NCBI GenBank assembly: GCA_016931295.1
Contig: JAFGEZ010000004.1
Span: 1-34,744, forward strand
DNA length: 34,744 nt
Source of the DNA: Candidatus Krumholzibacteriota bacterium
Lineage (GTDB): Bacteria; Krumholzibacteriota; Krumholzibacteriia; Krumholzibacteriales; Krumholzibacteriaceae
Direction of reading: 5' to 3'
Part shown: piece by piece, positions 9,968 through 21,738 of the stretch
How the letters are laid out: every line of letters begins with the position of its first letter
How positions within the stretch are numbered: the stretch's first letter is position 1
The notes under the pieces: model-generated
Told to the model about the DNA's origin: nothing
What the model saw: only the letters and a program-made list of their open reading frames with translations
Databases searched by the model: none
Translations under genes and position numbers: made by a program

Positions 9968-12544
9968 ATGGAGATCAACAGGCAGCGGGTGGTACCGGTC
10001 TATATCGAAGACGAGATGAAGAACAGCTACCTGAACTACTCGATGAGCGTCATCGTCTCGCGCGCATTGCCCGACGTCCGCGACGGGCTGAAACCGGTGC
10101 ACCGGCGCATCCTCCTCGCGATGAACGATCTCAACCTCGCCCACAACCGGCCCTACCGGAAATCGGCGAAGCTCACCGGCGACGTGACGGGCAACTACCA
10201 CCCCCACGGGACGATGGCCGTCTACGACGCCACGGTGCGTCTCGCGCAGGACTTCTCGCTCCGGTACCCGCTCGTCGACGGACAGGGCAACTTCGGGTCG
10301 ATCGACGGCGACCCCGCCGCCGCGGAGCGATACACCGAGGTGCGGATGACCTCGCTCGCCGAGGAGCTCCTCCAGGACATCGACAAGGAGACGGTCGAGT
10401 TCGTGCCGAACTACGACGAGACGCGCATGCAGGCGGTCGTCCTTCCCGCGAAGGTGCCGAACCTGCTCGTGAACGGGGCGTCGGGGATCGCCGTCGGGAT
10501 GGCGACCAACATACCGCCGCACAACCTCACCGAGATCATCGACGGGCTGAAGGCCCTTCTCGAAAACCCGGAGATCTCCGTCGACGAGCTGGCCCGGTTC
10601 GTCTCGGGCCCCGACTTCCCGACCGGGGGGATCATCTACGGGCGCGAGGGCATCCGCGAGGCCTACCGCACGGGGCGGGGGAAGATCACCGTCCGCGCCC
10701 GCGCGAACATCGAGACGCAGAAGAGCGGCAAAACGAGCATCATCATCACGGAGATCCCCTACCAGACGAACAAGGCGTCGATCATCGAGAAGATCGCCGC
10801 CCTCGTGCGTTCCGGGAAGATGTCGGGGATCTCGGACATCCGCGACGAATCCGACAAGGAAGGGATGCGCATCGTCATCGAGCTGAAGCGCGACTCCTAT
10901 CCCAAGGTCGTCATGAACCAGCTCTTCGCGCACACGCAGCTCCAGACGACCTTCGGCGTGAACATGCTCGCCCTCGACCGCCGGATGAAGCCCGAGGTGA
11001 TGAACATCAAGACGATGATGGCGGCCTTCCTAGAGCACCGCGAGGAGGTCGTCAGGAAGCGCACCGAGTACGATCTCGCGCGGGCGGAGGAACGGGCGCA
11101 CATCCTCGAGGGGTACAAGATCGCCCTCGACAACATCGACGCCATCGTCGACCTGATCAAGAAGAGCGCGTCGCCGGAAGAGGCCAGGAACGGCCTCATG
11201 AGGAAATTCAAGCTCACCGAGGTCCAGGCGCAGGCGATCCTCGACCTCCGGCTCCAGCGGCTCACCGGCCTCGAGCGGAAGAAGATCGAGGACGAGTACC
11301 TCTCGCTCATCCAGAAGATCGAGTACTACCGGTCGATCCTCGACAGCCGGACGCGACTGCTCGGCGTCGTCGGCGACGAGCTCGAGGAGATCGGCGCGAA
11401 GTACGGCGACGAGCGGCGGACCGAGATCGTCGACGCCGAGGGCGAGCTCAACCTCGAGGATCTCATCGCCGAAGAGGACATGATCATCACGATCACCCAC
11501 ACCGGGTACATCAAGCGGATACCGACCGGGACCTACCGCCGGCAGAAGCGCGGCGGCAAGGGGATCACCGGGCTGGGCATGAAGGACGAGGATTTCGTCG
11601 AGCACATCTTCATCGCCTCGACGCATTCCTACATCCTCTTCTTCACCGACCAGGGCAAATGCTACTGGCTCAAGGTCCACGAGATCCCGCAGGGCGGGAG
11701 GCTCGCCCGCGGCAAGGCGATCGTCAACCTGCTCGAGATGAGCCGCGAGGAGAACATCTCCGCCTTCATACCGATCCCCGACTTCGGCGCCGACGCCAAC
11801 CTCATGCTCGCCACGAGGAACGGGCTCGTGAAGAAGACGCACCTGTCCTCCTACGCCAACCCGCGGCGCGGCGGGATCATCGCCATCGTGCTCGGCGACG
11901 ACGACCGCCTGATCACGGCGAAGCTCACCTCGGGCAACGACGACATCATCCTCGCGAAGCGGCGCGGCAAGGCCATACGGTTCAGGGAGACCGACGTCCG
12001 CCAGATGGGGCGGGCGACGAGGGGCGTCAAGGGCGTCACCCTCGACGGCGACGACGAGGTCGTCGCGATGGTCGTCGTGCGGCGGTCGACGGAGATCATC
12101 GTCGTCACCGAGAACGGGTACGGCAAGCGGACGCGGATCGGCGATTTCCGCAACATAAAGCGGGGCGGCAAGGGCGTCGTCTGCATTCCCACCGAGGGGC
12201 GCAACGGGCACCTCGTCGCCGTGAAGGAAGTCGTCACGACGGACGAGGTGATGATGATCACGCACAACGGCATGATCATCCGCTGCCCCGTGAAGGGGAT
12301 CTCGCTTCTCGGCAGGCCGGCGAAGGGCGTCAAGCTCATCAACCTGAACGAGGGGGACGTCGTCGTCGACGTCGCGATGATCGCCGGCGAGGAGGAGGAC
12401 GCGGGGGTCGACGGAAACGACGGCGCAGCGCTCGTCATGGCGGACGGGGAGAACGGCGACGACGGGTCGGAAACCGGCGGGTTCGACGGAATGAACGCGG
12501 AGGAAGACGGCGGCGACGACGAACCGGGGTTCGACGCGTCCTGA
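9968..12544 (+). CDS. gyrA: DNA gyrase subunit A
   Basis: This 858-residue subunit cuts and rejoins DNA. The catalytic tyrosine is Tyr122 in RYTEVRM, and the C-terminal beta-pinwheel begins around residue 505 with the GyrA box near QKRGGKG. GGAGGAGGAG precedes the ATG. The quinolone-determining loop reads [10 protein letters not shown], so positions 82-83 are Thr-Met instead of the common Asp-Ser/Thr. The last roughly 50 residues are a strongly acidic, low-complexity tail rich in Asp, Glu and Gly. A GC-rich 78-base gap separates it from gyrB, and a secreted-protein gene follows after 20 bases. Confidence 0.97.
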   Translation: MEINRQRVVPVYIEDEMKNSYLNYSMSVIVSRALPDVRDGLKPVHRRILLAMNDLNLAHNRPYRKSAKLTGDVTGNYHPHGTMAVYDATVRLAQDFSLRYPLVDGQGNFGSIDGDPAAAERYTEVRMTSLAEELLQDIDKETVEFVPNYDETRMQAVVLPAKVPNLLVNGASGIAVGMATNIPPHNLTEIIDGLKALLENPEISVDELARFVSGPDFPTGGIIYGREGIREAYRTGRGKITVRARANIETQKSGKTSIIITEIPYQTNKASIIEKIAALVRSGKMSGISDIRDESDKEGMRIVIELKRDSYPKVVMNQLFAHTQLQTTFGVNMLALDRRMKPEVMNIKTMMAAFLEHREEVVRKRTEYDLARAEERAHILEGYKIALDNIDAIVDLIKKSASPEEARNGLMRKFKLTEVQAQAILDLRLQRLTGLERKKIEDEYLSLIQKIEYYRSILDSRTRLLGVVGDELEEIGAKYGDERRTEIVDAEGELNLEDLIAEEDMIITITHTGYIKRIPTGTYRRQKRGGKGITGLGMKDEDFVEHIFIASTHSYILFFTDQGKCYWLKVHEIPQGGRLARGKAIVNLLEMSREENISAFIPIPDFGADANLMLATRNGLVKKTHLSSYANPRRGGIIAIVLGDDDRLITAKLTSGNDDIILAKRRGKAIRFRETDVRQMGRATRGVKGVTLDGDDEVVAMVVVRRSTEIIVVTENGYGKRTRIGDFRNIKRGGKGVVCIPTEGRNGHLVAVKEVVTTDEVMMITHNGMIIRCPVKGISLLGRPAKGVKLINLNEGDVVVDVAMIAGEEEDAGVDGNDGAALVMADGENGDDGSETGGFDGMNAEEDGGDDEPGFDAS

Positions 12545-12564
12545 GTTGCCGGGGGAGAGACGGG

Positions 12565-14370
12565 ATGAGACGTGTCTGCATAGCGACGGCCTTCCTGCTT
12601 CTGGCCGCGGCGGCGATGTCCGGGGCCGGCGAACCGGCGCTTCGGGGCGCGGGCCGCGCCCTGGTGGCGATCGGCCCCGACGGGTGCCTCGGCGACGGCG
12701 ACGGGGGCCTTCGCTGGCCCGGCGCCGGCGGGACGGAGTTCTTCGGCGGCGGCACGGTGCTCGTCCGCTGGGTGGACGGCGGCGGCCGGCGCGTCGAGCT
12801 GAGATGCGACGATCTCGTGCCCGTGCCCGGCATCGCGGCTGACGGAACGCTCTGCGAGGGATGCGACCGGGGCAAGCGGTACCCGGATCGCAGGTGCGAC
12901 GACGACGGGGACGGCCGGATCGACGAGGACCCCCTCGACGGGCAAGACAACGACGGGGACGGCCGAATCGACGAGGATTTCGCGGCGATCGGGCATGACA
13001 TGGTCGTCGTGCGCGCCCGCGACGAGGCGAGCGGGCTCGTTTTATCGCAGCGCGCCTACTCCTGGTCGTTCGGCCACGTCAGGGACTTCATCGGGTTCAC
13101 CACGACGATCGAGAATCGCGCCGGCGCCGGACGCGCCGCGCCGGCGGTTGTCGAGCTCGCGCTCGAGATCGACCTTCGCCTGGGCGACGGAGACGATCCG
13201 GGACGCGGCATGGACGACCGCGTGCGATACGTCGGCCTTGACGCCGAGGGGGAACCGGCGGAAACCGGGATCCGGATCGTCGCCGTGTCGGACGACGGCG
13301 GATTCGCCGCGATCTGCCCCCTCGACGCCGTGGGGCCCGGTGGCCTCCGGATCGGGGCGGCGGCCGTCGCGGCACCGCGGCGCCGGGCGCGCGAGCTGCT
13401 CCGCGCCGAGCCGGGATCGAGGCTCGCGCGGGAGCGGGAGCGGGAGACGGTCCGCCTCCTCCGCGCGGACGGCGACCGGTCGCCGACCGGACGGCTCGCC
13501 GTCGGCGGGGAGACCGAAACGCGCGATCTCGCCGAAGGCGAAACCACCGTCCTCCTCTCCCTCGACGTCGTCGAGTCGTTTCCCCCCGGAACGTCGGTGA
13601 CTCTCGAGTGGGCGCTCGTCTTCGGGCGGACGCGCGAGGCGCTGCTCTCCAACGTCGCCCGCGCCGTCGAGACCTACCGGGGAACGGCCGACCGGGAGGG
13701 GACGGTGCACCGCTGGATCGTGCCGGCGCGCCGCGCCGGACGCATCGAGATCGAGCCGGGCCTCGCCACGGTCTGGACGCGCGGACAGACGATCCGCGCC
13801 GCCGCGCTGACCCTTCCCGCCGCGGTCGAGACGGAGGACGTCGAATGGCTCGGCGTCGACGGCGACCGGACGGTCTCCTGGGAGCGGATCGGCGGCAAGA
13901 TCCTCGTTCCGATCGACGACGCTCGCGTGGAGGCGGGCAGCCCCTTCACCGTCGACGGGCAGCTCAGCGACGGCACCATCTTCGTCGCCCGCGTCGGCCG
14001 GGATCTCCTCGACGACCTCGGAAACAAGGACGCGTCCCCGGACCGGCTGCCGGACGACGCGCTGCGGCTCTGGCCCAACCCCTTCCGCTCCTCTCTGAAC
14101 ATCGATCTCCAGGTGGAGGACCCGCCGGTCGCCACGGGCGTGTCCAGGGGCGCCGGGCGGGGCGCGGGTCTCAGCACGGTCCGGATCTACGATGTGCAGG
14201 GGCGGCTCGTCCGCGCGATCCTCGACGAGGAATTCCTCCACCCCGGGGCCTACAGCCGGATGTGGGACGGCCTCGACGAGACGGGGGCCGAGGTCGCGCC
14301 CGGCGTCTACTACTGCACCTTCCGCCTCGGCGAACGGTCCCTGACGAAACGGGTGATCCTGCTGCGGTGA
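12565..14370 (+). CDS. Secreted protein with calcium-binding-like repeats and a FlgD-Ig/sorting-like C-terminal domain
   Basis: This 601-residue protein has a clear signal peptide (residues 1 to about 21). Two near-identical acidic repeats, DDDGDGRIDED (112-122) and DNDGDGRIDED (128-138), resemble EF-hand-like or thrombospondin-type-3 calcium motifs. A beta-rich middle region of unknown family follows. The last roughly 95 residues form a FlgD-Ig-like domain (LWPNPFRSSLNI, VRIYDVQGRLVR, WDGLDETGAEVAPGVYYC, SLTKRVILLR), the type often found at the C-terminus of exported proteins in FCB-group bacteria. GGGGGAG precedes the ATG. The stop overlaps the hflX start (GTGA), so the two are translationally coupled. 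Function is unknown; it is probably a cell-surface or extracellular protein. Confidence 0.75.
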   Translation: MRRVCIATAFLLLAAAAMSGAGEPALRGAGRALVAIGPDGCLGDGDGGLRWPGAGGTEFFGGGTVLVRWVDGGGRRVELRCDDLVPVPGIAADGTLCEGCDRGKRYPDRRCDDDGDGRIDEDPLDGQDNDGDGRIDEDFAAIGHDMVVVRARDEASGLVLSQRAYSWSFGHVRDFIGFTTTIENRAGAGRAAPAVVELALEIDLRLGDGDDPGRGMDDRVRYVGLDAEGEPAETGIRIVAVSDDGGFAAICPLDAVGPGGLRIGAAAVAAPRRRARELLRAEPGSRLARERERETVRLLRADGDRSPTGRLAVGGETETRDLAEGETTVLLSLDVVESFPPGTSVTLEWALVFGRTREALLSNVARAVETYRGTADREGTVHRWIVPARRAGRIEIEPGLATVWTRGQTIRAAALTLPAAVETEDVEWLGVDGDRTVSWERIGGKILVPIDDARVEAGSPFTVDGQLSDGTIFVARVGRDLLDDLGNKDASPDRLPDDALRLWPNPFRSSLNIDLQVEDPPVATGVSRGAGRGAGLSTVRIYDVQGRLVRAILDEEFLHPGAYSRMWDGLDETGAEVAPGVYYCTFRLGERSLTKRVILLR

Positions 14371-15671
14371 CCAGGCATCTCTACACGCCCCCTCCCGAAA
14401 CGCCCGAGGAACGCGCTTTTCTCGTCGGCGTGCGCCTGCCCGGCGCGCAACTCGAGGACGAGAAGGAGAATCTCCGCGAGCTGGCCGCCCTCGCCGCCAC
14501 CGCCGGGGCGACGGTCGTCGGCCAGACGATCCAGGGACGCACGCGGATCGACGGGTCGACCTACATCGGGGAGGGGAAGGTCGAGGAGATCGCCGGGGAG
14601 ATCGCGCAACTCGAGGCGAACATCGTGGTCTTCGACGACGACCTCTCGCCCGCCCAGGCGCGGAACATCGAGGAGCGGCTCCAGGTCAACGTCGTCGACC
14701 GCACCGAGGTCATCCTCGACATCTTCGCCCGCCGCGCCCGGACGAGGCAGGCGAGGATACAGGTCGAGATCGCCCAGCTCACCTACGCCCTGCCCCGCCT
14801 CCGCCGACTGTGGGCCCACCTCTCCCGCCAGGCGGGGGGGATCGGCACCCGCGGCCCCGGCGAGACGCAGCTCGAGGTGGACCGCCGGCGGGTCCGCGAG
14901 CGCATCGACGGGCTCGAGCGGAAGCTCGCCCGCATCCGGCGCGGCGTGGAGGAGCGGCGCAAGCGGCGCGGCGACCGGTTCGGCGCCGCGATCGTCGGTT
15001 ACACGAACGCGGGGAAATCGACGATGCTCAACCGCCTCGCCGGAAGCGACGTCGAGGAGAGCGGCCGGCTCTTCTCCACGCTCGATTCGACGACGAGGCG
15101 CGTCGACCTCCCGGGGGGCGGCCCGATCCTCGTGACCGACACGATCGGGTTCATCCGCAAGCTTCCCGCCCACCTCGTGGAGTCCTTCCGCGCCACCCTG
15201 CTCGATGTCCGGGAGGCGGACCTGCTCCTACACATCGTCGACGCGTCCGCCCCCCGCTACGAGGAGCGCATCGAGACGGTCGACGGCGTCCTCGGCCGGC
15301 TCGGACGCGGCCAGGCCGACGCGCCGACCCTGCTCGTCTTCAACAAGACCGACCTTCTCGACGGGGAGGCGCGCGACGCGCTGGCCAGGCGGCGCCCCGA
15401 CGCGATCCTCGCCAGCGCCGGGACGGGGGAGGGTGTCGACCAGCTGCTCGACGCGATCGGACGGATCGCGGAGCGCGACCGCGTCGACGCCGAGGTCGTC
15501 GTTCCGCACGACGACGGCCGCCGGATCGCTCTCGTCGAACGAACGGCCGTCGAGACGATCGAACGGCGCCTCGACGGCGACCGGCTCCGGTACGTCGTGC
15601 GCGTGAGGCGGCGCGACCTCGCCATCCTCGAAAAAGCGGGAGAGGTGCGGCTATTGCCGCTCGGGGGCTGA
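14367..15671 (+). CDS. hflX: Ribosome-associated GTPase HflX
   Basis: This 434-residue protein is an HflX-type GTPase, a ribosome-splitting and rescue factor. The N-terminal glycine-rich HflX domain contains the TYIGEGKVEEI and VFDDDLSPAQARNIE segments. A basic linker with GIGTRGPGETQLEVDRRRV follows. The G domain has G1 GYTNAGKST, the TLDSTTRRVDLP switch, G3 DTIGFIRKLP and G4 NKTD. Translation likely begins at the GTG overlapping the upstream stop; no better start lies in the longer open frame. The last 21 bases overlap the 3' end of the convergent gene at 15651-16955. Confidence 0.95.
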   Translation: MTRHLYTPPPETPEERAFLVGVRLPGAQLEDEKENLRELAALAATAGATVVGQTIQGRTRIDGSTYIGEGKVEEIAGEIAQLEANIVVFDDDLSPAQARNIEERLQVNVVDRTEVILDIFARRARTRQARIQVEIAQLTYALPRLRRLWAHLSRQAGGIGTRGPGETQLEVDRRRVRERIDGLERKLARIRRGVEERRKRRGDRFGAAIVGYTNAGKSTMLNRLAGSDVEESGRLFSTLDSTTRRVDLPGGGPILVTDTIGFIRKLPAHLVESFRATLLDVREADLLLHIVDASAPRYEERIETVDGVLGRLGRGQADAPTLLVFNKTDLLDGEARDALARRRPDAILASAGTGEGVDQLLDAIGRIAERDRVDAEVVVPHDDGRRIALVERTAVETIERRLDGDRLRYVVRVRRRDLAILEKAGEVRLLPLGG

Positions 15672-16955
15672 CGCGCCGCCGGTGTAGACGAGCGTTCCAT
15701 CCTCGATCGAGACCGATCCGTGTCCGTTCGCGAGCATCTCCTTCATCTCCGTCGTCTCGCGACTCGCCGCCTTCAGCTCGTAGCTGCGGTCGAGCTGCGT
15801 GATGATGAACCGCGACAGCAAAATGAAGGCGACCGGCACGGCGAGGGGCACGTACCGCCGCCAGCGGTGGATCGCGATGAGCCGTGAGCAGTAGACGGCC
15901 CCCGCGGCGATGACCACGTTGAAGCCGACCGAGACGAGATAGAGGTGCCGGATGTTCAGCCAGTCGTTGGGGAACTGGAAGAAGGCGAAGGGAAGGACCA
16001 TCATGTAGGTCCAGGCGATGAAGAAGCGGATCGTCCGGTTGCCGAAGATGAAGCCGAAGACCGAGTAGGAGACGACCGTCAGCGAGATGAGGATGCGGAT
16101 CTCGGTGGCGAAGCGGTAGATGAACCTCACGGGGAGCGCGGCCTGCTCGACGAGGTTCGACGTGTGGATCGGGAAGATCATCCTCACGAGATAGTTGATC
16201 ACGTTCTTCGCCGCGTAGTAGATGTACAGCCACGGTCCCGGGTTCCGCGTGTAGAAGGACGGCCGGTAGCCGAAGACGGAGAGCTTCACGACGAGGGCGG
16301 CCGCCGCGACGAGGAGGAGGACGACGAAGGGCCCGTTGACGGTCCGCGTGCCGGCGTCCTTCCGGAAGAAGAAGTTGAACGCGAGGAAGGCGCCGAGGAT
16401 CGAGAAGCTCGTGCTCTTCGAGAGCATCGACGCGACGAAGAAGACGAACGCGAGGGCGAACCACGGCGTAAACATGCGCCCGCCGGCGTCGATCTCGTTC
16501 TTGAAGAAGAAATACATCGTCGAGAGGGTGAAGGCGGTGACGAGAAGATCCTCGAATCCGGAGGCGATCATCACCGTCTTGCCGTAGGAGCCCACCGTGA
16601 AGACGAAGAGGAGGGCCGAGAGGAAGGCGACGCCGTCGTCGCGGAGGAGCTTGCGGACCATCAGGAAGACGAGATAGGAATTGAGGGCGTGCAGGATGAT
16701 GTTGAAGATGAGGTAGCCGCGCGGGGCGAAGAAAAAGCGTTTGAAGAGAAGCGCGTGGATACCGTACACGATCGGTTGGAAGGTCCTGGGCGGCGACGAC
16801 TCGTAGACGGCCGAGTGGTCGGCGTCGATGCGGAGGCTCTGGTCGAGGAGCAGGAAGTCGGCGCTCTGCCAGAAGCCGTTGTCGAGGGCCAGGCCGAAAA
16901 AGAGGAACGCGAGCGCGAGGAACGCGAACGGGGCAAGGATTGTCTTCGCCTTCAA
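15651..16955 (-). CDS. Polytopic membrane protein, possible GT-C-type glycosyltransferase
   Basis: This 434-residue protein has roughly ten hydrophobic segments, beginning with an N-terminal membrane helix (residues about 5-24). A periplasmic loop with DNGFWQSADFLLLDQ follows, then paired helices (LIFNIILHALNSYLVFLMV, ALAFVFFVASMLSKSTSFSI). The alternation of helices and an acidic first loop recalls GT-C lipid-linked-sugar glycosyltransferases, but no diagnostic motif was confirmed. The C-terminal 60 residues are soluble. The TTG start at 16955 is supported by GGAGG eight bases upstream. The gene diverges from the aldehyde dehydrogenase gene and converges on hflX. Confidence 0.65.
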   Translation of the reverse strand: MKAKTILAPFAFLALAFLFFGLALDNGFWQSADFLLLDQSLRIDADHSAVYESSPPRTFQPIVYGIHALLFKRFFFAPRGYLIFNIILHALNSYLVFLMVRKLLRDDGVAFLSALLFVFTVGSYGKTVMIASGFEDLLVTAFTLSTMYFFFKNEIDAGGRMFTPWFALAFVFFVASMLSKSTSFSILGAFLAFNFFFRKDAGTRTVNGPFVVLLLVAAAALVVKLSVFGYRPSFYTRNPGPWLYIYYAAKNVINYLVRMIFPIHTSNLVEQAALPVRFIYRFATEIRILISLTVVSYSVFGFIFGNRTIRFFIAWTYMMVLPFAFFQFPNDWLNIRHLYLVSVGFNVVIAAGAVYCSRLIAIHRWRRYVPLAVPVAFILLSRFIITQLDRSYELKAASRETTEMKEMLANGHGSVSIEDGTLVYTGGASAPERQ

Positions 16956-17026
16956 GCGTACCCTCCATGGTCCGGACCTGCGTCGCCCGAGTATAGCAGG
17001 TCGGCGCGCGGGGGAAAACAGGCAAA

Positions 17027-18460
17027 ATGAAAGGCGGCAGCATGGAATATCCGTACCTGATCGACGGGGAATGGCTCGACGACGGCGAGGCGCTCGAGGT
17101 GCGTTCCCCCTTCACCGGGGAGACGGTCGGCCTGACGCACCGTCCGCCGCCGGCGCGGGTGGAGGAAGCGGTCCGGGCCGCGGCGGCCGCGTTCGCGAAG
17201 ACGCGCCGGATGCCAACGCACGAGCGGACGGCCCTGCTCGCCCGGATCGCCGCCGCGATACGCGAAACGGCAAACGAGCTCGCCGCGGGGATCGCGCTCG
17301 AGGCGGGCAAGCCGATGCGCTACGCCCGCGGCGAAGTCGCGCGCGCCGCGCAGACCTTCGACGAGGCGGCGGCGGAATGCAGCCGGCTCTACGGCGAGGT
17401 GATCCCCCTCGACGTCTCGCCCGCCGCGGAGGGGCGGCTCGGTTTCGTCCGGCACGTTCCCGCGGGGCCCGTCCTCGCCATCACGCCCTTCAATTTCCCC
17501 TTGAACCTCGTCGCCCACAAGGTCGCGCCCGCCCTCGCCGCCGGGTGCCCGGTCGTTTTGAAGCCGGCGAGCGCGACGCCGCTCACCGCGCTGCGGCTGG
17601 CACGGATCGTGACGGAAGCGGGGGCGCCCCCCGGCGCCCTCGCCGTGCTGCCGATCGGCGGAAAGGAGGCCGGCGTCCTCGCCGAACGCGGCGAGATACG
17701 CACGGTCAGCTTCACCGGGTCGGCGGCGGTCGGATGGGAGCTCGGCCGCCGGGCCTCCAGGAAGAAGGTCACCCTCGAGCTGGGGGGCAACGCCGCGGCG
17801 ATCGTGCACGGGGACTGGGAAGACATCGAACGGGCGGTCTCGCGGATCGTCATGGGGGCTTTCGCCTTCTCGGGGCAGGTCTGCATCTCCGTGCAGCGCG
17901 TCTACGTCCACCGGCGCGTCGCCGACCGGTTCCGCGAAAAGCTCTTCGCTTGCGTCGCCGCGCTGCGCGCGGGGGATCCGCTCGACGAGGAGACCGACAT
18001 CGGCCCGATGATCGACGATGCGGAGGCGGCGAGGGTGGCCGGCTGGCTGGAGGAAGCGGTGGCGGGCGGCGCGGTGGTGGCCGCGGGGGGCGGCAGGCGG
18101 GGGGCCTTCCACGAGCCGACCGTCGTGGAGGAAGTTCGGCCGGGCATGAAAATCGTCGACGAGGAGGTCTTCGGCCCCGTCCTCTGCCTCGCCGACTACG
18201 ACGGGATCGACGAGGCCCTCGCCGCCGCCGGACGGTCGCGGTTCGGCCTCCAGGCGGGCGTCTTCGCCCGTGACATCGGCGTCGTCATGCGGGCCTGGGA
18301 GGAGCTCGAGGTGGGCGGCGTCATCGCCGGCGACGTGCCGACCTTTCGCGTGGACCGGATGCCGTACGGCGGGGTCAGGGATTCCGGACGGGGACGCGAG
18401 GGGCTCCGATGGGCGATCCGCGGGATGTGCGAGCCGCGACTGCTCGTCATCGCCCCCTGA
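17027..18460 (+). CDS. NAD(P)-dependent aldehyde dehydrogenase family protein
   Basis: This 477-residue enzyme oxidises an aldehyde to an acid. Catalytic features of the ALDH superfamily are present: Asn156 in TPFNFPLN, Glu251 in LELGGN, the nucleophile Cys286 in FSGQVCISVQR, and the EEVFGPVL motif near the C-terminus. The sequence style resembles the lactaldehyde/GapN-like branch, so the substrate cannot be fixed from sequence alone. The ATG at 17027 could be replaced by ATG 17042, which is also preceded by a purine-rich stretch. A strong hairpin follows the gene. Confidence 0.9.
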   Translation: MKGGSMEYPYLIDGEWLDDGEALEVRSPFTGETVGLTHRPPPARVEEAVRAAAAAFAKTRRMPTHERTALLARIAAAIRETANELAAGIALEAGKPMRYARGEVARAAQTFDEAAAECSRLYGEVIPLDVSPAAEGRLGFVRHVPAGPVLAITPFNFPLNLVAHKVAPALAAGCPVVLKPASATPLTALRLARIVTEAGAPPGALAVLPIGGKEAGVLAERGEIRTVSFTGSAAVGWELGRRASRKKVTLELGGNAAAIVHGDWEDIERAVSRIVMGAFAFSGQVCISVQRVYVHRRVADRFREKLFACVAALRAGDPLDEETDIGPMIDDAEAARVAGWLEEAVAGGAVVAAGGGRRGAFHEPTVVEEVRPGMKIVDEEVFGPVLCLADYDGIDEALAAAGRSRFGLQAGVFARDIGVVMRAWEELEVGGVIAGDVPTFRVDRMPYGGVRDSGRGREGLRWAIRGMCEPRLLVIAP

Positions 18461-18474
18461 GGTGAAAAGAAGAC

Positions 18475-18498
18475 GCGGGCCGGCCGAAGCCGGCCCGC
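18475..18498. terminator. GC-rich hairpin between convergent genes
   Basis: A perfect 10-bp stem GCGGGCCGGC/GCCGGCCCGC closes on a CGAA tetraloop, in the 66-base gap between the aldehyde dehydrogenase stop and the convergent M20 peptidase stop. There is no U-tract on either strand, so it may be a bidirectional pause or Rho-assisted terminator. Confidence 0.6.
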
Positions 18499-18526
18499 GC
18501 GTCGCTCTGCGCCGGGATCCTCCAAC

Positions 18527-19768
18527 CTATCCCCTCGCGAAGAGGGTGGCGAAGACCTTCGCGTCTCCGAGCATGAAATCGATCGTGGTGTGCTCGTTGG
18601 GCATGTGCGCCGTGTCGTCGATCCGCGACCAGACGACGGCGGGAAGCCCGGCCCGGCGGAAAAAGGCGGCCACGGTCCCGCCGCCGATCCCCTGCGGCTT
18701 CGCCTCGACGCCGTAGATTTCGCGTATCGCCGATGAGAGCGCCGTGACGACGGGCGCGTCGACCGGCGTCGCCGGGGCGGCGTCCTCCCGCTGGGGGGAG
18801 GAGAGCTCGATCGTGACGCCGAACTGTTTCTCCACCTCGCGGACCATCGTCTCTATCGTCGCGTGGACGTCGTCGAGCGGGATGCCGGGCAAAACGCGCA
18901 TGTCCATGTAGAAGACGTCCTCGCCGGGGATCGAGTTGACGTTGGGGACGTTCGCCTCCTTCTTCGTGGGCTCGAAGGTGCTGATCGGCGGTTCGAAGAC
19001 CTCGTCGCGGCGGTCGTAGATCTCGTACAGCCGGTCGAGGCGCGTGATGAGGTGGGCCCCCGCGCGGTGGGCGTTGATCCCCTTGCCCGGCTCGGAGGCG
19101 TGGCACTGCCGGCCCCTGACGACGACCTTGAGCCAGTAGATCGATTTCTCGGCCACCTCGATCTGCGATCCGTCGGGCACGCCCGAGTCGGGGACGAGGA
19201 TGTAGTCGTTCTCCGAGAAGAGATCGGGACGCTCGCCGATGAGATGGCCGATCCCGAACCGGCTTCCCGTCTCCTCGTCGGAGACGAGGATGACCCCGGT
19301 GTCGCAGGGCAGCTCGACGCCGAGCTCCCTGGCCGCCTTGAGGGCGAGAAGCGGCGTGACGAAGCCGTGGTGGTTGTCCTCGACGCCGCGGCCGTAGAGC
19401 CGGCCGTCCTTCTCGACGACGACGTAGGGGTCGGTCTCCCAGAGCGAGATCTCCCCGGGGGGGACGACGTCGAGGTGTCCCATCACCCAGATGCGGCGGT
19501 CGGCGGACGCCCCCTTCATGAGGGCGACGATGTTGGGCCGCACGCCGGAGGGCACCCGGTCGTCCGGGGCGTCGACGTGCTCGACAGAATCGAAGCCGAT
19601 GTGCTCGGCCATCCACGACTCGATGAAGGCGGCCTTTTCCGCTTCGCCCCCGCCGTCGTTCTCGGGGCCGAGCGCGGGGATCGCGACGAGGCTCGTCTGC
19701 AGGTCGATCGCGAGCTGGCGGTAACCGTCGATCTTCTCGAGCATCTTCTTCAGGGTATCGGCGTCCAT
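18527..19768 (-). CDS. M20-family zinc dipeptidase/deacylase
   Basis: This 413-residue metallohydrolase belongs to the M20 peptidase family (dipeptidase, succinyl-diaminopimelate desuccinylase and relatives). Metal-site motifs are GHLDVVPPGE (His98, Asp100), GVEDNHHG (Asp131), SDEETGS (Glu165/Glu166) and a C-terminal TAHMPNEH. The dimerisation-domain region contains GRQCHASEPGKGINAHRAG. There is no signal peptide, so it is probably cytoplasmic and releases amino acids from small peptides or N-acylated amino acids. An upstream AGGAGGAG-like stretch (rev. strand, just before 19768) supports the ATG. It is divergent from the M49-like gene. Confidence 0.9.
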   Translation of the reverse strand: MDADTLKKMLEKIDGYRQLAIDLQTSLVAIPALGPENDGGGEAEKAAFIESWMAEHIGFDSVEHVDAPDDRVPSGVRPNIVALMKGASADRRIWVMGHLDVVPPGEISLWETDPYVVVEKDGRLYGRGVEDNHHGFVTPLLALKAARELGVELPCDTGVILVSDEETGSRFGIGHLIGERPDLFSENDYILVPDSGVPDGSQIEVAEKSIYWLKVVVRGRQCHASEPGKGINAHRAGAHLITRLDRLYEIYDRRDEVFEPPISTFEPTKKEANVPNVNSIPGEDVFYMDMRVLPGIPLDDVHATIETMVREVEKQFGVTIELSSPQREDAAPATPVDAPVVTALSSAIREIYGVEAKPQGIGGGTVAAFFRRAGLPAVVWSRIDDTAHMPNEHTTIDFMLGDAKVFATLFARG

Positions 19769-19888
19769 TTCTCCTCCTCTGCCGTGTGCCGCCGGGCGGC
19801 CGCGGCGCGCTGCCGGCCGGCCGGACTCACGACGGTATCACCGCCCATGGGGCCGGTCAAGGCCATTCGCCCCGCCAGGCGAAGCCCG

Positions 19889-19917
19889 TTGACCTGACGG
19901 CCGGCGCGTGGTGTAAT
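19889..19917 (+). promoter_or_regulatory. Sigma70-type promoter of the M49-like peptidase gene
   Basis: TTGACC (19889-19894) and TGTAAT (19912-19917) have a 17-base spacer and lie about 75 bases before the start of the downstream gene. Each hexamer differs from consensus at one position. Confidence 0.6.
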
Positions 19918-19992
19918 GTCGGGCGACTGGACACGTCGTCGCCACGGACCGGGAAGGAGACGGCGCGGATCGCGCCGGGAAAGGAACAAGAC

Positions 19993-21672
<1,680 letters not shown>

Positions 21673-21686
21673 TTATTCGGTAGAGG

Positions 21687-21714
21687 CCGCCGATCCGGCC
21701 GGGGCCGGAGGCGG
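21687..21714 (+). terminator. Hairpin after the M49-like gene
   Basis: CCGCC (21687-21691) pairs with GGCGG (21710-21714) and encloses a CCGGC/GCCGG stem, starting 15 bases after the stop codon. No U-run follows, so termination is plausible but not certain. Confidence 0.4.
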
Positions 21715-21738
21715 TCCGACATAGACGGGAACGACATT

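Noticed and set aside
9922-12564. In-frame upstream extension of the secreted protein gene through gyrA
   Set aside because: It is the shadow frame of gyrA; a ribosome-binding site, ATG and signal peptide mark the true start at 12565.
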